A stretch of DNA of 64,000 nucleotides, taken from contig JAUCBJ010007053.1 in the NCBI GenBank assembly GCA_032718475.1, positions 90,355-154,354 on the forward strand, read 5' to 3'. Origin of the DNA: Nemertoderma westbladi. Taxonomy: Eukaryota > Xenacoelomorpha > Nemertodermatida > Nemertodermatidae. The notes below the pieces were generated by a model that had not been told where the DNA came from, made no database searches, and saw only the letters and a list, made by a program, of their open reading frames with translations. This document shows, in pieces, positions 44,801-59,800 of this stretch. Both the position numbers and the translations under genes were made by a program. Within the stretch, counting starts at the first letter, position 1. Every line of letters begins with the position of its first letter.

Positions 44801-47800
44801 GGACATTCAGGTAATAACTGTTCCACCCACAGAAACTCATAAAACTAACGGACATTCAGGTAATAACTGTTCCACCCACAGAAACTCATAAAACTAACGG
44901 ACATTCAGGTAATAACTGTTCCACCCACAGAAACTCATAAAAATAACGGACATTCAGGTAATAACTGTTCCACCCACAGAAACTCATAAAACTAACGGAC
45001 ATTCAGGTAATAACTGTTCCACCCACAGAAACTCATAAAACTAACGGACATTCAGGTAATAACTGTTCCACCCACAGAAAGTCATGAAACTAACGAATAT
45101 TCAGGTAATAACTGTTCCACCCACAGTAACTCATAAAACTAACTGACATTCAGGTAATAATAACTGTTCCACCCACAGAAACTCTTAAAAATAACGGACA
45201 TTCAGGTAATAACTGTTCCACCCACAGAAACTCATAAAAATAACGGACATTCAGGTAATAACTGTTCCACCCACAGAAACTCATAAAACTAACGGACATT
45301 CAGGTAATAACTGTTCCACCCACAGAAACTCATAATACTAACGGACATTCAGGTAATAACAACTGTTCCACCCACAGAAACTCATAATACTAACGGACAT
45401 TCAGGTAATAACTGTTCCACCCACAGAAACTCATAAAACTAACGGACATTCAGGTAATAACTGTTCCACCCACAGAAACTCATAAAACTAACGGACATTC
45501 AGGTAATAACTGTACCAACCACAGAAACTCATAAAACTAACGGACATTCAGGTAATAACTGTTCCACCCACAGAAACTCATAATACTAACGGACATTCAG
45601 GTAATAACTATTCCACCCACAGAAACTCATAATACTAACGGACATTCAGGTAATAACTGTTCCACCCACAGAAACTCATAAAACTAACGGACATTCAGGT
45701 AATAACTGTTCCACCCACAGAAACTCATAAAACTAACGGACATTCAGGTAATAACTGTTCCACCCACAGAAACTCATAAAACTAACGGACATTCAGGTAA
45801 TAACTGTTCCACCAACAGAAAGTCATAAAACTAACGGACATTCAGGTAATAACTGTTCCACCCACAGAAACTCATAAAACTAACGGACATTCAGGTAATA
45901 ACTGTTCCACCCACAGAAACTCATAAAACTAACGGACATTCAGGTAATAACTGTTCCTCCCACAGAAACTCATAAAACTAACGGACATTCAGGTAATAAC
46001 AACTGTTCCACCCACAGTAACTCATAAAACTAACGGACATTCAGGTAATAACTGTTCCACCCACAGAAACTCATAAAACTAACGGACATTCAGGTAATAA
46101 CTGTTCCACCCACAGAAACTCATAAAACTAACGGACATTCAGGTAATAACTGTTCCACCCACAGTAACTCATAAAACTAACTGACATTCAGGTAATAACA
46201 ACTGTTCCACCCACAGTAACTCATAAAACTAACGGACATTCAGGTAATAACTGTTCCACCCACAGTAACTCATAAAACTAACTGACATTCAGGTAATAAC
46301 AACTGTTCCACCCACAGAAACTCATAAAAATAACGGACATTCAGGTAATAACTGTTCCACCCACAGAAACTCATAAAACTAACGGACATTCAGGTAATAA
46401 CTGTTCCACCCACAGAAACTCATAAAACTAACGGACATTCAGGTAATAACTGTTCCACCCACAGAAACTCATAAAACTAACGGACATTCAGGTAATAACT
46501 GTTCCACCCACAGAAACTCATAATACTAACGGACATTCAGGTAATAACAACTGTTCCACCCACAGAAACTCATAAAAATAACGGACATTCAGGTAATAAC
46601 TGTTCCACCCACAGAAACTCATAAAACTAACGGACATTCAGGTAATAACTGTTCCACCCACAGAAACTCATAAAACTAACGGACATTCAGGTAATAACTG
46701 TTCCACCCACAGAAACTCATAAAACTAACGGACATTCAGGTAATAACTGTTCCACCCACAGAAACTCATAATACTAACGGACATTCAGGTAATAACAACT
46801 GTTCCACCCACAGAAACTCATAAAACTAACGGACATTCAGGTAATAACTGTTCCACCCACAGAAACTCATAAAACTAACGGACATTCAGGTAATAACTGT
46901 TCCACCCACAGAAAGTCATGAAACTAACGAACATTCAGGTAATAACTGTTCCACCCACAGTAACTCATAAAACTAACTGACATTCAGGTAATAATAACTG
47001 TTCCACCCACAGAAACTCTTAAAAATAACGGACATTCAGGTAATAACTGTTCCACCCACAGAAACTCATAAAAATAACGGACATTCAGGTAATAACTGTT
47101 CCACCCACAGAAACTCATAAAACTAACGGACATTCAGGTAATAACTGTTCCACCCTCAGAAACTCATAATACTAACGGACATTCAGGTAATAACTGTTCC
47201 ACCCACAGTAACTCATAAAGCTAACGGACATTCAGGTAATAACTGTTCCACCCACAGAAACTCATAAAACTAACGGACATTCAGGTAATAACTGTTCCAC
47301 CCACAGAAACTCATAAAACTAACGGACATTCAGGTAATAACTGTTCCACCCACAGAAACTCATAAAACTAACGGACATTCAGGTAATAACTGTTCCACCC
47401 ACAGAAACTCATAAAACTAACGGACATTCAGGTAATAACTGTTCCACCCACAGAAACTCATAAAACTAACGGACATTCAGGTAATAACTGTTCCTCCCAC
47501 AGAAACTCATAAAACTAACGGACATTCAGGTAATAACAACTGTTCCACCCACAGTAACTCAAAAAACTAACGGACATTCAGGTAATAACTGTTCCACCCA
47601 CAGAAACTCATAAAACTAACGGACATTCAGGTAATAACTGTTCCACCCACAGAAACTCATAAAACTAACGGACATTCAGGTAATAACTGTTCCTCCCACA
47701 GAAACTCATAAAACTAACGGACATTCAGGTAATAACAACTGTTCCACCCACAGAAACTCATAAAACTAACGGACATTCAGGTAATAACTGTTCCACCCAC

Positions 47801-50800
47801 AGAAACTCATAAAACTAACGGACATTCAGGTAATAACTGTTCCACCCACAGTAACTCATAAAACTAACGGACATTCAGGTAATAACAACTGTTCCACCCA
47901 CAGTAACTCATAAAACTAACGGACATTCAGGTAATAACTGTTCCACCCACAGAAACTCATAAAACTAACGGACATTCAGGTAATAACTGTTCCACCCACA
48001 GAAACTCATAAAACTAACGGACATTCAGGTAATAACTGTTCCACCCACAGAAACTCATAAAAATAACGGACATTCAGGTAATAACTGTTCCACCCACAGA
48101 AACTCATAAAACTAACGGACATTCAGGTAATAACTGTTCCACCCACAGAAACTCATAAAACTAACGGACATTCAGGTAATAACTGTTCCACCCACAGAAA
48201 GTCATGAAACTAACGAACATTCAGGTAATAACTGTTCCACCCACAGTAACTCATAAAACTAACTGACATTCAGGTAATAATAACTGTTCCACCCACAGAA
48301 ACTCTTAAAAATAACGGACATTCAGGTAATAACTGTTCCACCCACAGAAACTCATAAAAATAACGGACATTCAGGTAATAACTGTTCCACCCACAGAAAC
48401 TCATAAAACTAACGGACATTCAGGTAATAACTGTTCCACCCACAGAAACTCATAATACTAACGGACATTCAGGTAATAACAACTGTTCCACCCACAGAAA
48501 CTCATAATACTAACGGACATTCAGGTAATAACTGTTCCACCCACAGAAACTCATAAAACTAACGGACATTCAGGTAATAACTGTTCCACCCACAGAAACT
48601 CATAAAACTAACGGACATTCAGGTAATAACTGTACCAACCACAGAAACTCATAAAACTAACGGACATTCAGGTAATAACTGTTCCACCCACAGAAACTCA
48701 TAATACTAACGGACATTCAGGTAATAACTATTCCACCCACAGAAACTCATAATACTAACGGACATTCAGGTAATAACTGTTCCACCCACAGAAACTCATA
48801 AAACTAACTGACATTCAGGTAATAACAACTGTTCCACCCATAGAAACTCATAAAAATAACGGACATTCAGGTAATAACTGTTCCACCCACAGAAACTCAT
48901 AAAAATAACGGACATTCAGGTAATAACTGTTCCACCCACAGAAACTCATAGAACTAACGGACATTTAGGTAATAACTGTTCCACCCACAGAAACTCATAA
49001 TACTAACGGACATTCAGGTAATAACAACTGTTCCACCCACAGAAACTCATAAAACTAACGGACATTCGGGTAATAACTGTTCCTCCCACAGTAACTCATA
49101 AAACTAACGGACATTCAGGTAATAACTGTTCCACCCACAGAAACTCATAAAACTAACGGACATTCAGGTAATAACTGTTCCACCCACAGAAAGTCATAAA
49201 ACTAACGGACATTCAAGTAATAACTGTTCCACCCACAGAAACTCATAAAACTAACGGACATTCAGGTAATAACTGTTCCACCCACAGAAACTCATAATAC
49301 TAACGGATATACAGGTAATAACAACTGTTCCACCCACAGTAACTCATAAAACTAACGGACATTCAGGTAATAACTGTTCCACCCACAGTAACTCATAAAG
49401 CTAACGGACATTCAGGTAATAACTGTTCCACCCACAGAAACTCATAAAACTAACGGACATTCAGGTAATAACTGTTCCACCCACAGAAACTCATAAAACT
49501 AACGGACATTCAGGTAATAACTGTTCCACCCACAGAAACTCATAAAACTAACGGACATTCAGGTAATAACTGTTCCACCCACAGAAACTCATAAAAATAA
49601 CGGACATTCAGGTAATAACTGTTCCACCCACAGAAACTCATAGAACTAACGGACATTTAGGTAATAACTGTTCCACCCACAGAAACTCATAAAACTAACG
49701 GACATTCAGGTAATAACTGTTCCATCCACAGAAACTCATACAACTAACGAACATTCAGGTAATAACTGTTCCTCCCACAGAAACTCATAAAACTAACGGA
49801 CATTCAGGTAATAACAACTGTTCCACCCACAGTAACTCATAAAAATAACGGACATTCAGGTAATAACTGTTCCACCCACAGAAACTCATAGAACTAACGG
49901 ACATTTAGGTAATAACTGTTCCACCCACAGAAACTCATAAAACTAACGGACATTCAGGTAATAACTGTTCCATCCACAGAAACTCATACAACTAACGAAC
50001 ATTCAGGTAATAACTGTTCCTCCCACAGAAACTCATAAAACTAACGGACATTCAGGTAATAACAACTGTTCCACCCACAGTAACTCATAAAACTAACGGA
50101 CATTCAGGTAATAACTGTTCCACCCACAGAAACTCATAAAAATAACGGACATTCAGGTAATAACTGTTCCACCCACAGAAACTCATAAAACTAACGGACA
50201 TTCAGGTAATAACTGTTCCACCCACAGAAACTCATAAAAATAACGGACATTCAGGTAATAACTGTTCCACCCACAGAAACTCATAAAACTAACGGACATT
50301 CAGGTAATAACTGTTCCACCCACAGAAACTCATAAAACTAACGGACATTCAGGTAATAACTGTTCCACCCACAGAAACTCATAAAAATAACGGACATTCA
50401 GGTAATAACTGTTCCACCCACAGAAACTCATAGAACTAACGGACATTTAGGTAATAACTGTTCCACCCACAGAAACTCATAAAACTAACGGACATTCAGG
50501 TAATAACTGTTCCATCCACAGAAACTCATACAACTAACGAACATTCAGGTAATAACTGTTCCTCCCACAGAAACTCATAAAACTAACGGACATTCAGGTA
50601 ATAACAACTGTTCCACCCACAGTAACTCATAAAACTAACGGACATTCAGGTAATAACTGTTCCACCCACAGAAACTCATAAAACTAACGGACATTCAGGT
50701 AATAACTGTTCCACCCACAGAAACTCATAAAAATAACGGACATTCAGGTAATAACTGTTCCACCCACAGAAACTCATAAAACTAACGGACATTCAGGTAA

Positions 50801-53800
50801 TAACTGTTCCACCCACAGAAACTCATAAAAATAACGGACATTCAGGTAATAACTGTTCCACCCACAGAAACTCATAAAACTAACGGACATTCAGGTAATA
50901 ACTGTTCCACCCACAGAAACTCATAAAACTAACGGACATTCAGGTAATAACTGTTCCACCCACAGAAAGTCATGAAACTAACGAACATTCAGGTAATAAC
51001 TGTTCCACCCACAGTAACTCATAAAACTAACTGACATTCAGGTAATAATAACTGTTCCACCCACAGAAACTCATAAAACTAACGGACATTCAGGTAATAA
51101 CTGTTCCACCCACAGAAACTCATAAAACTAACGGACATTCAGGTAATAACTGTTCCACCCACAGAAACTCATAAAACTAACGGACATTCAGGTAATAACT
51201 GTTCCACCCACAGAAACTCATAAAAATAACGGACATTCAGGTAATAACTGTTCCACCCACAGAAACTCATAAAACTAACGGACATTCAGGTAATAACTGT
51301 TCCACCCACAGAAACTCATAAAACTAACGGAGATTCAGGTAATAACTGTTCCTCCCACAGAAACTCATAAAACTAACGGACATTCAGGTAATGACAACTG
51401 TTCCACCCACAGTAACTCATAATACTAACGGACATTCAGGTAATAACTGTTCCACCCACAGAAACTCATAAAACTAACGGACATTCAGGTAATAACTGTT
51501 CCACCCACAGAAACTCATAAAACTAACGGACATTCAGGTAATAACTGTTCCACCCACAGTAACTCATAAAACTAACTGACATTCAGGTAATAATAACTGT
51601 TCCACCCACAGAAACTCATAAAACTAACGGACATTCAGGTAATAACTGTTCCTCCCACAGAAACTCATAAAACTAACGGACATTCAGGTAATAACTGTTC
51701 CACCCACAGAAACTCATAAAACTAACGGACATTCAGGTAATAACTGTTCCACCCACAGAAACTCATAAAACTAACGGACATTCAGGTAATAACTGTTCCA
51801 CCCACAGAAACTCATAAAACTAACGGACATTCAGGTAATAATAACTGTTCCACCCACAGTAACTCATAAAACTAACGGACATTCAGGTAATAACTGTTCC
51901 ACCCACAGAAACTCATAAAACTAACGGACATTCAGGTAATAACTGTTCCACCCACAGAAACTCATAAAACTAACGGACATTCAGGTAATAACTGTTCCAC
52001 CCACAGAAACTCATAAAACTAACGGACATTCAGGTAATAACTGTTCCACCCACAGAAACTCATAAAACTAACGGACATTCAGGTAATAACTGTTCCTCCC
52101 ACAGAAACTCATAAAACTAACGGACATTCAGGTAATAACTGTTCCACCCACAGAAACTCATAAAACTAACGGACATTCAGGTAATAACTGTACCAACCAC
52201 AGAAACTCATAAAACTAACGGACATTCAGGTAATAACTGTTCCACCCACAGAAACTCATAATACTAACGGACATTCAGGTAATAACTATTCCACCCACAG
52301 AAACTCATAAAACTAACGGACATTCAGGTAATAACTGTTCCACCCACAGAAACTCATAAAACTAACGGACATTCAGGTAATAACTGTTCCACCCACAGAA
52401 ACTCATAATACTAACGGACATTCAGGTAATAACTGTTCCACCCACAGAAACTCATAAAACTAACGGACATTCAGGTAATAACTGTTCCACCCACAGAAAC
52501 TCATAAAACTAACGGACATTCAGGTAATAACTGTACCAACCACAGAAACTCATAAAACTAACGGACATTCAGGTAATAACTGTTCCACCCACAGAAACTC
52601 ATAATACTAACGGACATTCAGGTAATAACTATTCCACCCACAGAAACTCATAATACTAACGGACATTCAGGTAATAACTGTTCCACCCACAGAAACTCAT
52701 AAAACTAACGGACATTCAGGTAATAACTGTTCCACCCACAGAAAGTCATGAAACTAACGAACATTCAGGTAATAACTGTTCCACCCACAGTAACTCATAA
52801 AACTAACTGACATTCAGGTAATAATAACTGTTCCACCCACAGAAACTCTTAAAAATAACGGACATTCAGGTAATAACTGTTCCACCCACAGAAACTCATA
52901 AAACTAACGGACATTCAGGTAATAACTGTTCCACCCACAGTAACTCATAAAACTAACTGACATTCAGGTAATAATAACTGTTCCACCCACAGAAACTCAT
53001 AAAACTAACGGACATTCAGGTAATAACTGTTCCTCCCACAGAAACTCATAAAACTAACGGACATTCAGGTAATAACTGTTCCACCCACAGAAACTCATAA
53101 AACTAACGGACATTCAGGTAATAACTGTTCCACCCACAGAAACTCATAAAACTAACGGACATTCAGGTAATAACTGTTCCACCCACAGAAACTCATAAAA
53201 CTAACGGACATTCAGGTAATAATAACTGTTCCACCCACAGAAACTCATAAAACTAACGGACATTCAGGTAATAACTGTTCCACCCACAGAAACTCATAAA
53301 ACTAACGGACATTCAGGTAATAACTGTTCCACCCACAGAAACTCATAAAACTAACGGACATTCAGGTAATAACTGTTCCACCCACAGAAACTCATAAAAC
53401 TAACGGACATTCAGGTAATAACTGTTCCACCCACAGAAACTCATAAAACTAACGGACATTCAGGTAATAACTGTTCCTCCCACAGAAACTCATAAAACTA
53501 ACGGACATTCAGGTAATAACTGTTCCACCCACAGAAACTCATAAAACTAACGGACATTCAGGTAATAACTGTTCCACCCACAGAAACTCATAAAACTAAC
53601 GGACATTCAGGTAATAACTGTTCCACCCACAGAAACTCATAATACTAACGGACATTCAGGTAATAACTATTCCACCCACAGAAACTCATAAAACTAACGG
53701 ACATTCAGGTAATAACTGTTCCACCCACAGAAACTCATAAAACTAACGGACATTCAGGTAATAACTGTTCCACCCACAGAAACTCATAATACTAACGGAC

Positions 53801-56800
53801 ATTCAGGTAATAACTGTTCCACCCACAGAAACTCATAAAACTAACGGACATTCAGGTAATAACTGTTCCACCCACAGAAACTCATAAAACTAACGGACAT
53901 TCAGGTAATAACTGTACCAACCACAGAAACTCATAAAACTAACGGACATTCAGGTAATAACTGTTCCACCCACAGAAACTCATAATACTAACGGACATTC
54001 AGGTAATAACTATTCCACCCACAGAAACTCATAATACTAACGGACATTCAGGTAATAACTGTTCCACCCACAGAAACTCATAAAACTAACGGACATTCAG
54101 GTAATAACTGTTCCACCCACAGAAAGTCATGAAACTAACGAACATTCAGGTAATAACTGTTCCACCCACAGTAACTCATAAAACTAACTGACATTCAGGT
54201 AATAATAACTGTTCCACCCACAGAAACTCTTAAAAATAACGGACATTCAGGTAATAACTGTTCCACCCACAGAAACTCATAAAAATAACGGACATTCAGG
54301 TAATAACTGTTCCACCCACAGAAACTCATAAAACTAACGGACATTCAGGTAATAACTGTTCCACCCACAGAAACTCATAAAACTAACGGACATTCAGGTA
54401 ATAACTGTTCCACCCACAGAAAGTCATGAAACTAACGAACATTCAGGTAATAACTGTTCCACCCACAGTAACTCATAAAACTAACTGACATTCAGGTAAT
54501 AATAACTGTTCCACCCACAGAAACTCATAAAAATAACGGACATTCAGGTAATAACTGTTCCACCCACAGAAACTCATAAAACTAACGGACATTCAGGTAA
54601 TAACTGTTCCACCCACAGAAAGTCATGAAACTAACGAACATTCAGGTAATAACTGTTCCACCCACAGTAACTCATAAAACTAACGGACATTCAGGTAATA
54701 ACAACTGTTCCACCCACAGTAACTCATAAAACTAACTGACATTCAGGTAATAATAACTGTTCCACCCACAGAAACTCATAAAAATAACGGACATTCAGGT
54801 AACAACTGTTCCACCCACAGAAACTCATAAAACTAACGGACATTCAGGTAATAACTGTTCCACCCACAGAAAGTCATGAAACTAACGAACATTCAGGTAA
54901 TAACTGTTCCACCCACAGAAACTCATAAAACTAACGGACATTCAGGTAATAACAACTGTTCCACCCACAGAAACTCATAATACTAACGGACATTCAGGTA
55001 ATAACAACTGTTCCACCCACAGTAACTCATAAAACTAACTGACATTCAGGTAATAATAACTGTTCCACCCACAGAAACTCATAAAAATAACGGACATTCA
55101 GGTAACAACTGTTCCACCCACAGAAACTCATAAAACTAACGGACATTCAGGTAATAACAACTGTTCCACCCACAGTAACTCATAAAACTAACTGACATTC
55201 AGGTAATAATAACTGTTCCACCCACAGAAACTCATAAAAATAACGGACATTCAGGTAACAACTGTTCCACCCACAGAAACTCATAAAACTAACGGACATT
55301 CAGGTAATAACTGTTCCACCCACAGAAAGTCATGAAACTAACGAACATTCAGGTAATAACTGTTCCACCCTCAGAAACTCATAATACTAACGGACATTCA
55401 GGTAATAACTGTTCCACCCACAGAAACTCATAAAACTAACGGACATTCAGGTAATAATTGTTCCAACCACAGAAACTCATAAAACTAACGGACATTCAGG
55501 TAATAACAACTGTTCCACCCACAGAAACTCATAAAACTAACGGACATTCAGGTAATAATTGTTCCAACCACAGAAACTCATAAAACTAACGAACATTCAG
55601 GTAATAACTGTACCAACCACAGAAACTCATAAAACTAACGGACATTCAGGTAATAACTATTCCACCCACAGAAACTCATAATACTAACGGACATTCAGGT
55701 AATAACTGTTCCACCCACAGAAACTCATAAAACTAACGGACATTCAGGTAATAACTATTCCACCCACAGAAACTCATAATACTAACGGACATTCAGGTAA
55801 TAACTGTTCCACCCACAGAAACTCATAAAACTAACGGACATTCAGGTAATAACTGTTCCACCCACAGAAACTCATAAAACTAACGGACATTCAGGTAATA
55901 ACTATTCCACCCACAGAAACTCATAATACTAACGGACATCCAGGTAATAACAACTGTTCCACCCACAGAAACTCATAAAAATAACGGACATTCAGGTAAT
56001 AACTGTTCCACCCACAGAAACTCATAAAACTAACGAACATTCAGGTAATAACTGTTCCACCCACAGAAACTCATAAAACTAACGGACATTCAGGTAATAA
56101 CTGTACCACCCACAGAAACTCATAAAACTAACAGACATTCAGGTTATAACTTTTCCACCAACAGAAACTCATAAAACTAACGGACATTCAGGTAATAACT
56201 GTTCCACCCACAGAAACTCATAAAACTAACGGACATTCAGGTAATAACTGTTCCACCCACAGAAACTCATAAAACTAACGGACATTCAGGTAATAACTGT
56301 TCCAACCACAGAAACTCATAATACTAACGGACATTCAGGTAATAACAACTGTTCCACCCACAGAAACTCATAAAACTAACGAACATTCAGGTAATAACTG
56401 TACCAACCACAGAAACTCATAAAACTAACGGACATTCAGGTAATAACAACTGTTCCACCCACAGAAACTCATAAAACTAACGGACATTCAGGTAATAACT
56501 GTACCACCCACAGAAACTCATAAAACTAACAGACATTCAGGTTATAACTTTTCCACCAACAGAAACTCATAAAACTAACGGACATTCAGGTAATAACTGT
56601 TCCACCCACAGAAACTCATAAAACTAACGGACATTCAGGTAATAACTGTTCCACCCACAGAAACTCATAAAACTAACGGACATTCAGGTAATAACTGTTC
56701 CAACCACAGAAACTCATAATACTAACGGACATTCAGGTAATAACAACTGTTCCACCCACAGAAACTCATAAAACTAACGAACATTCAGGTAATAACTGTT

Positions 56801-59800
56801 CCAACCACAGAAACTCATAAAACTAACGGACATTCAGGTAATAACTGTTCCAACCACAGAAACTCATAATACTAACGGACATTCAGGTAATAACAACTGT
56901 TCCACCCACAGAAACTCATAAAACTAACGAACATTCAGGTAATAACTGTACCACCCACAGAAACTCATAATACTAACGGACATTCAGGTAATAACTGTTC
57001 CACCCACAGAAACTCATAATACTAACGGACATTCAGGTAATAACTATTCCACCCACAGAAACTCATAATACTAACGGACATTCAGGTAATAACTGTTCCA
57101 CCCACAGAAACTCATAAAACTAACGGACATTCAGGTAATAACTGTTCCACCCACAGAAACTCATAATACTAACGGACATCCAGGTAATAACTGTTCCACC
57201 CACAGAAACTCATAATACTAACGGACATTCAGGTAATAACTATTCCACCCACAGAAACTCATAATACTAACGGACATTCAGGTAATAACTGTTCCACCCA
57301 CAGAAACTCATAATACTAACGGACATTCAGGTAATAACTATTCCACCCACAGAAACTCATAATACTAACGGACATTCAGGTAATAACTGTTCCACCCACA
57401 GAAACTCATAATACTAACGGACATTCAGGTAATAACTATTCCACCCACAGAAACTCATAATACTAACGGACATTCAGGTAATAACTGTTCCACCCACAGA
57501 AACTCATAAAACTAACGGACATTCAGGTAATAACTGTTCCACCCACAGAAAGTCATGAAACTAACGAACATTCAGGTAATAACTGTTCCACCCACAGTAA
57601 CTCATAAAACTAACTGACATTCAGGTAATAATAACTGTTCCACCCACAGAAACTCTTAAAAATAACGGACATTCAGGTAATAACTGTTCCACCCACAGAA
57701 ACTCATAAAAATAACGGACATTCAGGTAATAACTGTTCCACCCACAGAAACTCATAAAACTAACGGACATTCAGGTAATAACTGTTCCACCCACAGAAAC
57801 TCATAAAACTAACGGACATTCAGGTAATAACTGTTCCACCCACAGAAAGTCATGAAACTAACGAACATTCAGGTAATAACTGTTCCACCCACAGTAACTC
57901 ATAAAACTAACTGACATTCAGGTAATAATAACTGTTCCACCCACAGAAACTCATAAAAATAACGGACATTCAGGTAATAACTGTTCCACCCACAGAAACT
58001 CATAAAACTAACGGACATTCAGGTAATAACTGTTCCACCCACAGAAAGTCATGAAACTAACGAACATTCAGGTAATAACTGTTCCACCCACAGTAACTCA
58101 TAAAACTAACGGACATTCAGGTAATAACAACTGTTCCACCCACAGTAACTCATAAAACTAACTGACATTCAGGTAATAATAACTGTTCCACCCACAGAAA
58201 CTCATAAAAATAACGGACATTCAGGTAACAACTGTTCCACCCACAGAAACTCATAAAACTAACGGACATTCAGGTAATAACTGTTCCACCCACAGAAAGT
58301 CATGAAACTAACGAACATTCAGGTAATAACTGTTCCACCCACAGAAACTCATAAAACTAACGGACATTCAGGTAATAACAACTGTTCCACCCACAGAAAC
58401 TCATAATACTAACGGACATTCAGGTAATAACAACTGTTCCACCCACAGTAACTCATAAAACTAACTGACATTCAGGTAATAATAACTGTTCCACCCACAG
58501 AAACTCATAAAAATAACGGACATTCAGGTAACAACTGTTCCACCCACAGAAACTCATAAAACTAACAGACATTCAGGTAATAACAACTGTTCCACCCACA
58601 GTAACTCATAAAACTAACTGACATTCAGGTAATAATAACTGTTCCACCCACAGAAACTCATAAAAATAACGGACATTCAGGTAACAACTGTTCCACCCAC
58701 AGAAACTCATAAAACTAACGGACATTCAGGTAATAACTGTTCCACCCACAGAAAGTCATGAAACTAACGAACATTCAGGTAATAACTGTTCCACCCTCAG
58801 AAACTCATAATACTAACGGACATTCAGGTAATAACTGTTCCACCCACAGAAACTCATAAAACTAACGGACATTCAGGTAATAATTGTTCCAACCACAGAA
58901 ACTCATAAAACTAACGGACATTCAGGTAATAACAACTGTTCCACCCACAGAAACTCATAAAACTAACGGACATTCAGGTAATAATTGTTCCAACCACAGA
59001 AACTCATAAAACTAACGAACATTCAGGTAATAACTGTACCACCCACAGAAACTCATAAAACTAACGGACATTCAGGTAATAACTGTTCCACCCACAGAAA
59101 CTCATAAAACTAACGGACATTCAGGTAATAATTGTTCCAACCACAGAAACTCATAAAACTAACGAACATTCAGGTAATAACTGTACCACCCACAGAAACT
59201 CATAAAACTAACGGACATTCAGGTAATAATTGTTCCAACCACAGAAACTCATAAAACTAACGGACATTCAGGTAATAACTATTCCACCCACAGAAACTCA
59301 TAAAACTAACGGACATTCAGGTAATAACTGTTCCACCCACAGAAACTCATAAAACTAACGGACATTCAGGTAATAACTATTCCACCCACAGAAACTCATA
59401 ATACTAACGGACATTCAGGTAATAACTATTCCACCCACAGAAACTCATAAAACTAACGGACATTCAGGTAATAACTGTTCCACCCACAGAAACTCATAAA
59501 ACTAACGGACATTCAGGTAATAACTATTCCACCCACAGAAACTCATAATACTAACGGACATTCAGGTAATAACTGTTCCACCCACAGAAACTCATAAAAC
59601 TAACGGACATTCAGGTAATAACTGTTCCACCCACAGAAACTCATAAAACTAACGGACATTCAGGTAATAACTATTCCACCCACAGAAACTCATAATACTA
59701 ACGGACATCCAGGTAATAACAACTGTTCCACCCACAGAAACTCATAAAAATAACGGACATTCAGGTAATAACTGTTCCACCCACAGAAACTCATAAAACT